Shown: one piece after another, positions 43,627-47,390 of the stretch | Layout of the letters: each line of letters begins with the position of its first letter | Position numbering within the stretch: position 1 is the stretch's first letter | Made by a program: the position numbers and the translations under genes | Notes under the pieces: generated by a model | Seen by the model: only the letters and a program-made list of their open reading frames with translations | Database searches by the model: none | Told to the model about the DNA's origin: nothing | DNA from: an uncultured Clostridia bacterium | GTDB lineage: Bacteria; Bacillota; Clostridia; Christensenellales; Borkfalkiaceae | NCBI GenBank assembly: GCA_944354535.1 | Contig: CALVPY010000017.1 | Span: 1 to 47,390, forward strand | Reading direction: 5' to 3' | Length of the DNA: 47,390 bases

Positions 43627-44811
43627 ATGCGCATCGCAGCAGTTGTATGTGAGTACAACCCCTTCCATAACGGACACAAATACCAGCTCGAACGCATCCG
43701 CGAAGAGAGCGGGTGCGACAAGATCCTGTGCCTGATGAGCGGGTGCTTCACCCAGCGCGGGGATATGGCACTCTTTGATAAATATACGCGCGCCCGCCAT
43801 GCCGTGGAGAACGGCGCGGACCTCGTTTTAGAGCTCCCCACCGCCTTTGCCGTGGGCTCTGCCGAACAGTTCGCGCGCGGGGCGGTGCATATCCTCGCCT
43901 CTCTCCCTGCGGTGAAGGTGCTGTGCTTCGGCTGCGAGAGCGGCACAAAGGAGGAATTCTCGGCGGCGGCAAGGGCGACGCTCTCCGAGGACAAGCAGTT
44001 CAAGGCGCTACTAAAAGACAACATGAAGGACGGCACGAGCTATGTGAAAGCCCGTACCGAGACGGTGCTCGCCCTCCACAAGGAGCTGGACGAGAAGCTC
44101 TTTACGCTGCCCAACAATATCCTCGGCATCGAATACTGCCGCGCCCTCTTGCAGGAAGGGAAGGGCATCGAACCCCTCCCCCTGGCGCGCGTGGGCGGGG
44201 GCTTCCGCGACGAGGGGCTTCTAAAGAACTTCTCTTCGGCGACCGCCATCCGCAGGGCAGTCGCGCGGGGCGAGAAGAAGGAGAAGAAGCTCTTGAAGGC
44301 GAACGTGCCGCCGAATGTGTTCCGCGAGCTGGAAGAGGCGGTGCAGGCGCCCTACCCCGAGGCGGCGATGTGTGCGCTGCTCTCTGCCGCCCCCGAAGAG
44401 GTGTGCCGCTGCCCCGACTGTTCGGAAGGCCTCGAAAACAGGCTGCGCACGATGGCAAAGAGCAATTCGGGCTATGAGGAAGTGCTCGAAAAATGCATCT
44501 CCAAGCGGTACACGCGCTCGCGGCTCAAACGCATCTTTTTGCAGAACTTTCTGGGGCTCGATCGAAAAGACGTGCGGCTGTACCTCGAAAACCCCCTCTA
44601 CTATAAAGTGCTTGCCGTAAAAAAGAAGGACGCCGAGAGCTTGCTTGCGGCGCTTTCGGGGGGCGCCTTCCGCCCGCTGACGCGCAAGAGCGACGTGCAG
44701 GGGCTCAAAAGAGAGGCGCTCGCCTGCTTCGGGCTGGACACCCACGCCTTAGAGCTCTACAACGTGCTCTCGCACGGGAACAGAAATGAGTTTGAGATGA
44801 TACAAGTGTAA
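43627..44811 (+). CDS. tmcAL: tRNA(Met) cytidine acetate ligase TmcAL
   Basis: Uses acetate and ATP to make N4-acetylcytidine at the wobble base of elongator tRNA-Met. The 394 residues start MRIAAVVCEYNPFHNGH, holding the nucleotidyl-transferase HXGH-like motif; LMSGCFTQRGDMALFDKYTR and NNILGIEYCRAL are further family blocks. ATG 43627 has GGAGG 6 nt upstream, better than an in-frame ATG at 43603. Divergent from pta-ackA, the cell's acetate producers. Confidence 0.93.
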   Translation: MRIAAVVCEYNPFHNGHKYQLERIREESGCDKILCLMSGCFTQRGDMALFDKYTRARHAVENGADLVLELPTAFAVGSAEQFARGAVHILASLPAVKVLCFGCESGTKEEFSAAARATLSEDKQFKALLKDNMKDGTSYVKARTETVLALHKELDEKLFTLPNNILGIEYCRALLQEGKGIEPLPLARVGGGFRDEGLLKNFSSATAIRRAVARGEKKEKKLLKANVPPNVFRELEEAVQAPYPEAAMCALLSAAPEEVCRCPDCSEGLENRLRTMAKSNSGYEEVLEKCISKRYTRSRLKRIFLQNFLGLDRKDVRLYLENPLYYKVLAVKKKDAESLLAALSGGAFRPLTRKSDVQGLKREALACFGLDTHALELYNVLSHGNRNEFEMIQV

Positions 44812-44817
44812 GAACTT

Positions 44818-45300
44818 CGCCGCGAATCTTTTCCTTCGGAAAATCTTCGCGGCGAGGAACGAGCGTAGTTGATCTTAACAAGCGCCGTCGCCCACGAGCC
44901 ATGATGTCATTCTAAGAACAATAAGCCCTAAGCATAGGGCTAATTGAGTGAGCCAGCGCAGGGGAACCCTGCTCGGCTCATTTTATTTTTAGTTCACACT
45001 TTTTTGCGTGCCGCAAAAAAGTCGTGAGAAAGTTTCGCCGCAAATCTTTTCCTTCGGAAAATCTTCGCGGCGAGGAACGAGCGTAGTTGATCTTAACAAG
45101 CGCCGTCGCCCGCGAGCCATGATGTCATTCTAAGAACAATAAGCCCTAAGCATAGGGTGTATGCCCTGCGGGTACTAATTGAGTGAGCCAGCGCAGGGGA
45201 ACCCTGCTCGGCTCATTTTATTTTTAGTTCACACTTTTTTGCGTGCCGCAAAAAAGTCGTGAGAAAGTTTCGCCGCGAATCTTTTCCTTCGGAAAATTTT
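44818..45300 (+). repeat. Mosaic intergenic repeat, locus 6: tandem 218/235-bp units
   Basis: Two units begin at 44818 and 45036 and a third is cut short from 45271. Each starts CGCCGC(G/A)AATCTTTTCC, and carries GCCCTAAGCATAGGG, a GAGCC...GGCTC hairpin, and CACTTTTTTGC...GCAAAAAAGTCGTG. The second unit differs by an 18-bp insert (45158-45175, containing GCCCTGCGGG) at the tip of one hairpin. It begins directly after the tmcAL stop codon. Confidence 0.9.
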
Positions 45301-45372
45301 AGCGGTGTTTTTTACTCCTTCCGTCTGCTTCGCTCGACAGCTCCCTCGGAGAGGGAGGAAAAAGAGAACAGA

Positions 45373-45401
45373 CAAAACCTCTCCGCATGGGAGAGGTTTT
45401 G
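45373..45401. terminator. Bidirectional terminator-like hairpin
   Basis: CAAAACCTCTCC-GCATG-GGAGAGGTTTTG, with T4/A4 on each side. It lies between convergent tmcAL and the FAD dehydrogenase. The stretch 45402-45550 after it shows nothing recognisable. Confidence 0.65.
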
Positions 45402-45550
45402 CCTAAGTGAGAGAATATGAAAAAATTATGGAGTGTAAGCTGCTTCCTGCGCTTGCACCTATACTATAACCCATATCCGTGTATTCTGCGTGAAAACCGC
45501 ATTAAAAGAGGGAGAATTTCGGGGGAAATACGGTGAAATGCGGGGGCGGA

Positions 45551-45860
45551 AGGAGCGGGATTTACTCCCTCAGTCCTGTTGCCGACATTCGTCGGACAGC
45601 GCGCCACCGTCTCACGCGGTAGTACCCGCGCTTCGGTCAGGAAATGGCGCGAACAATGCGCCATTTCCAAGTTCGCAGGCGGCAAAAAGCCCACCGGGCT
45701 CTTTGCAAGAAAACGCCTGCTCACCCCTCAAGAAGGCGCCTAAAATAAGGAATTTACAAATCAAGAAAGCATTTGCTCACCCCCGAAGAGGAGGCTATAG
45801 TGAGGAAAACTCCTTCCGTCTGCTTCGCAGACACCTCCCTCGGAGAGGGAGGCTGAAATA
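45551..45860. repeat. Mosaic intergenic repeat, locus 7
   Basis: Contains ACTCCCTCAGTC (45563), a CGCGG-TAGTAC-CCGCG hairpin, GAAATGGCGC...GCGCCATTTC (45651-45670), and GCAGGCG...CGCCTGC enclosing AAGCCC-ACC-GGGCTC, the counterparts of loci 3 and 4 with matched changes. Two shorter modules follow (CATTTGCTCACC...GAGGAGGCT, and ACTCCTTCCGTCTGC...GGAGGCTGAAATAAGG), the last one reaching the stop codon of the FAD dehydrogenase gene. Confidence 0.85.
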
Positions 45861-45865
45861 AGGAA

Positions 45866-47383
45866 TTACAAATACTTTGAGGCGATGGTTTGGGCGATGC
45901 GGAGGCCGTCGGCGGCGGCAGAGGTGATGCCGCCCGCATACCCGCAGCCCTCGCCGCAGGGGTACACTCCCGAAATGCCCTCCGCCTCGAAATTTTCGCC
46001 GCGCAGGATGCGGACGGGTGAGCTCGTGCGCGATTCGACGCCCGTCAACACGCCCTCATACGAGGAAAAGCCCGAAAGGCGCAGCGCCATATCGGGGATG
46101 GCGGCGCGGAGAGACGCGCACACGGCGGGGGGAAGGTAGGCGTCGGCGGGCGCAAAGGCGGTGCCGCGCGCATACGAGGGCCTGACCTCGCCGAAGTAGT
46201 AGCTCTCTTTCCTTGCGAGAAAGTCGCCCACGAGCTGCGCAGGCGCAAGGTACCCGCCGCCCGCCGCAAGGTACGCGGCGCGCTCGATCTTGCGCTGGAA
46301 GGCGACGCCCGCCAAAGCGCCCTCGCCGAAGTCTTCCTTCTTCACCTGCACGACGAGCGCGGAATTGGCGTTCTTTTCGTCGCGGGCGAAGTTGCTCATG
46401 CCGTTGACGACGACGCCCCCCTCTTCGGACGCGGCAGGGATGACGACGCCGCCGGGGCACATACAGAAGGTGAATACGGCGCGCTCTGCGGCGTGCGAGA
46501 CGAGCTTGTAGTCGGCGGGCGGGAGCGCCGCGTAGCCTTCGCCGTACTGAGCCCGCGAGATGCGCGATTGCAGATGCTCGATGCGCACCCCCACCGCGAA
46601 GTCCTTCGCCTCCATCAAAAAGCCCCTGTTTTGCAGCAGCTCGAAGGTGTCGCGCGCGCTGTGGCCGACGGCGAGGACGAGGAGAGAGGCTTCCTCCCAC
46701 GCGCCGTTCACGGAGATGGCGGTGAGTGCGCCGTCTTTTATACGCACGTCGTCGAGCTTGCTGCCATATCGGATGGCGCCGCCGTGCTCCAGAATATAGC
46801 GGCGCATATTGGCGATGACGAGGCGGAGCTTGTCGCTGCCGATGTGCGGGCGGCCGAGATAGGCGATCTCTTCGGGCGCGCCGAATTCCACGAACGTTTC
46901 TAAAATTTCGCGGTGGAAGGCGCTATTGGTCTGCGTGTAGAGCTTGCCGTCCGAAAAGGTGCCCGCGCCCCCTTCGCCGAACTGCACGTTGCTGTCGGGA
47001 GCAAGCACGCCCGTCTGAAAGAAGTTTGCGATGTCCTCGGTGCGCTCTTCGACGGGTTTGCCGCGTTCGAGGAGGACGGGCTCCATGCCGTGGCGGATGA
47101 GGCGCAGGGCGCAGAAGAGCCCCGCGGGGCCCGCGCCCGCGATGAACACTTTGGGCGCGGGGCGCGTGATGCGGGGGTAGGTGCGCGCGGACGGCTGTTC
47201 GGGGCGCGAGGAGCACTCCACCGAATACACCCACTTGATGTTGGATTTGTCGCGCGCGTCGAGCGATTTTTTGAGGATGCGGAAGTAGCGGACGGGCGCG
47301 TGCAGCTTGCGTTCGCACAGTTTGAGAAGTTCCGCCTCCTTCTTGCCGGGGCGCAGGGTGAGGTTGTGATAAATTACAGGCAT
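45866..47383 (-). CDS. FAD-dependent dehydrogenase (COG2509 family)
   Basis: A 505-residue flavoprotein. A short N-terminal domain (about 1-75) precedes an FAD-binding Rossmann fold (FIAGAGPAGLFCALRL, then VLLERG), GGAGTFSDGKL, and a C-terminal GEGCGYAGGITSAAADG block closing the FAD site. The family is widespread in anaerobes but its substrate is not established. The ATG at 47383 is 8 bp from the window edge, so its ribosome site and promoter are not visible. Confidence 0.9.
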   Translation of the reverse strand: MPVIYHNLTLRPGKKEAELLKLCERKLHAPVRYFRILKKSLDARDKSNIKWVYSVECSSRPEQPSARTYPRITRPAPKVFIAGAGPAGLFCALRLIRHGMEPVLLERGKPVEERTEDIANFFQTGVLAPDSNVQFGEGGAGTFSDGKLYTQTNSAFHREILETFVEFGAPEEIAYLGRPHIGSDKLRLVIANMRRYILEHGGAIRYGSKLDDVRIKDGALTAISVNGAWEEASLLVLAVGHSARDTFELLQNRGFLMEAKDFAVGVRIEHLQSRISRAQYGEGYAALPPADYKLVSHAAERAVFTFCMCPGGVVIPAASEEGGVVVNGMSNFARDEKNANSALVVQVKKEDFGEGALAGVAFQRKIERAAYLAAGGGYLAPAQLVGDFLARKESYYFGEVRPSYARGTAFAPADAYLPPAVCASLRAAIPDMALRLSGFSSYEGVLTGVESRTSSPVRILRGENFEAEGISGVYPCGEGCGYAGGITSAAADGLRIAQTIASKYL

Positions 47384-47390
47384 AAAAGCG

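Noticed and set aside
44818-45300. CRISPR array at the tandem units
   Set aside because: Units are over 200 bp with no short repeat-spacer pattern, only two copies, and no cas genes in the window.
38463-45860. Integron cassette array (attC-like hairpins)
   Set aside because: The repeats are structured but lie between ordinary housekeeping genes on mixed strands; there is no integrase and no clear conserved core site pair.

Overview
The window looks like chromosome from a GC-rich, low-redox-potential, fermentative Firmicute of class Clostridia. The signs are a clostridial-type pyruvate:ferredoxin oxidoreductase, phosphotransacetylase plus acetate kinase, RNase Y, HPr kinase, a Spo0A homologue, the M16/YlxY pair known from Bacillus and Clostridia, and AGGAGG ribosome sites with TTGACA-17-TATAAT promoters. 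Placement near Christensenellales is only a guess from style and gene content. Almost everything is on the minus strand; the plus-strand genes are the oxidoreductase, a small AT-rich membrane protein with an adjacent gene fragment, a DUF1294 protein and tmcAL.

Layout. 1-5.6 kb: 5' part of rny, a repeat-filled gap and a heterodimeric ABC exporter. 5.7-10 kb: a PlsC-like acyltransferase with zinc ribbon, mntP behind a Mn-type riboswitch, a small unknown gene and a cardiolipin synthase. 10-14 kb: an anchored unknown protein, trmL, a Spo0A-like regulator without its phosphoacceptor, and an ABC-F ATPase. 14.3-17.8 kb: the oxidoreductase. 17.9-20 kb: an AT-rich Xre/zinc-ribbon membrane protein pair, a truncated gene, a tandem 141-bp repeat, tRNA-Glu(CTC) and a likely 6S RNA. 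20-23.3 kb: a partner-switching operon (STAS protein, fused SpoIIE-type phosphatase/HATPase kinase, phosphopantetheinyl transferase), a 389-bp element with inverted ends, and acyl carrier protein. 23.4-34.8 kb: two tight operons: ylxY, M16 peptidase, deoxyinosine glycosylase, AlkD; and uvrC, HAD phosphatase, hprK, U32 peptidase, mutS2. 34.9-40.8 kb: ArsR regulator, DUF1294, copper ATPase copA, csoR with its operator, a flavoprotein-rubredoxin, and yceD-rpmF. 41.2-47.4 kb: pta-ackA, divergent tmcAL, a repeat-rich gap and an FAD dehydrogenase.

How it fits together. PFOR, Pta and AckA form the pyruvate to acetyl-CoA to acetate and ATP route; TmcAL next door uses acetate to modify tRNA-Met. CsoR/CopA and MntP handle copper and manganese. 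UvrC, MutS2, the glycosylase and AlkD handle DNA or ribosome quality control.

The most unusual content is (1) a family of modular intergenic repeats at seven places, whose copies differ but keep base pairing by matched changes in both arms of their hairpins; (2) a Spo0A homologue with Ser at position 56 in place of the phosphorylated Asp, with other acidic-pocket residues lost too; (3) an mntP riboswitch with an internal duplication of about 50 nt; (4) an ABC-F protein and a copper ATPase with substitutions in near-invariant ATPase motifs; and (5) promoters placed so close to start codons that uvrC and the DUF1294 gene should be leaderless. All calls were made by reading the sequence without database searches.
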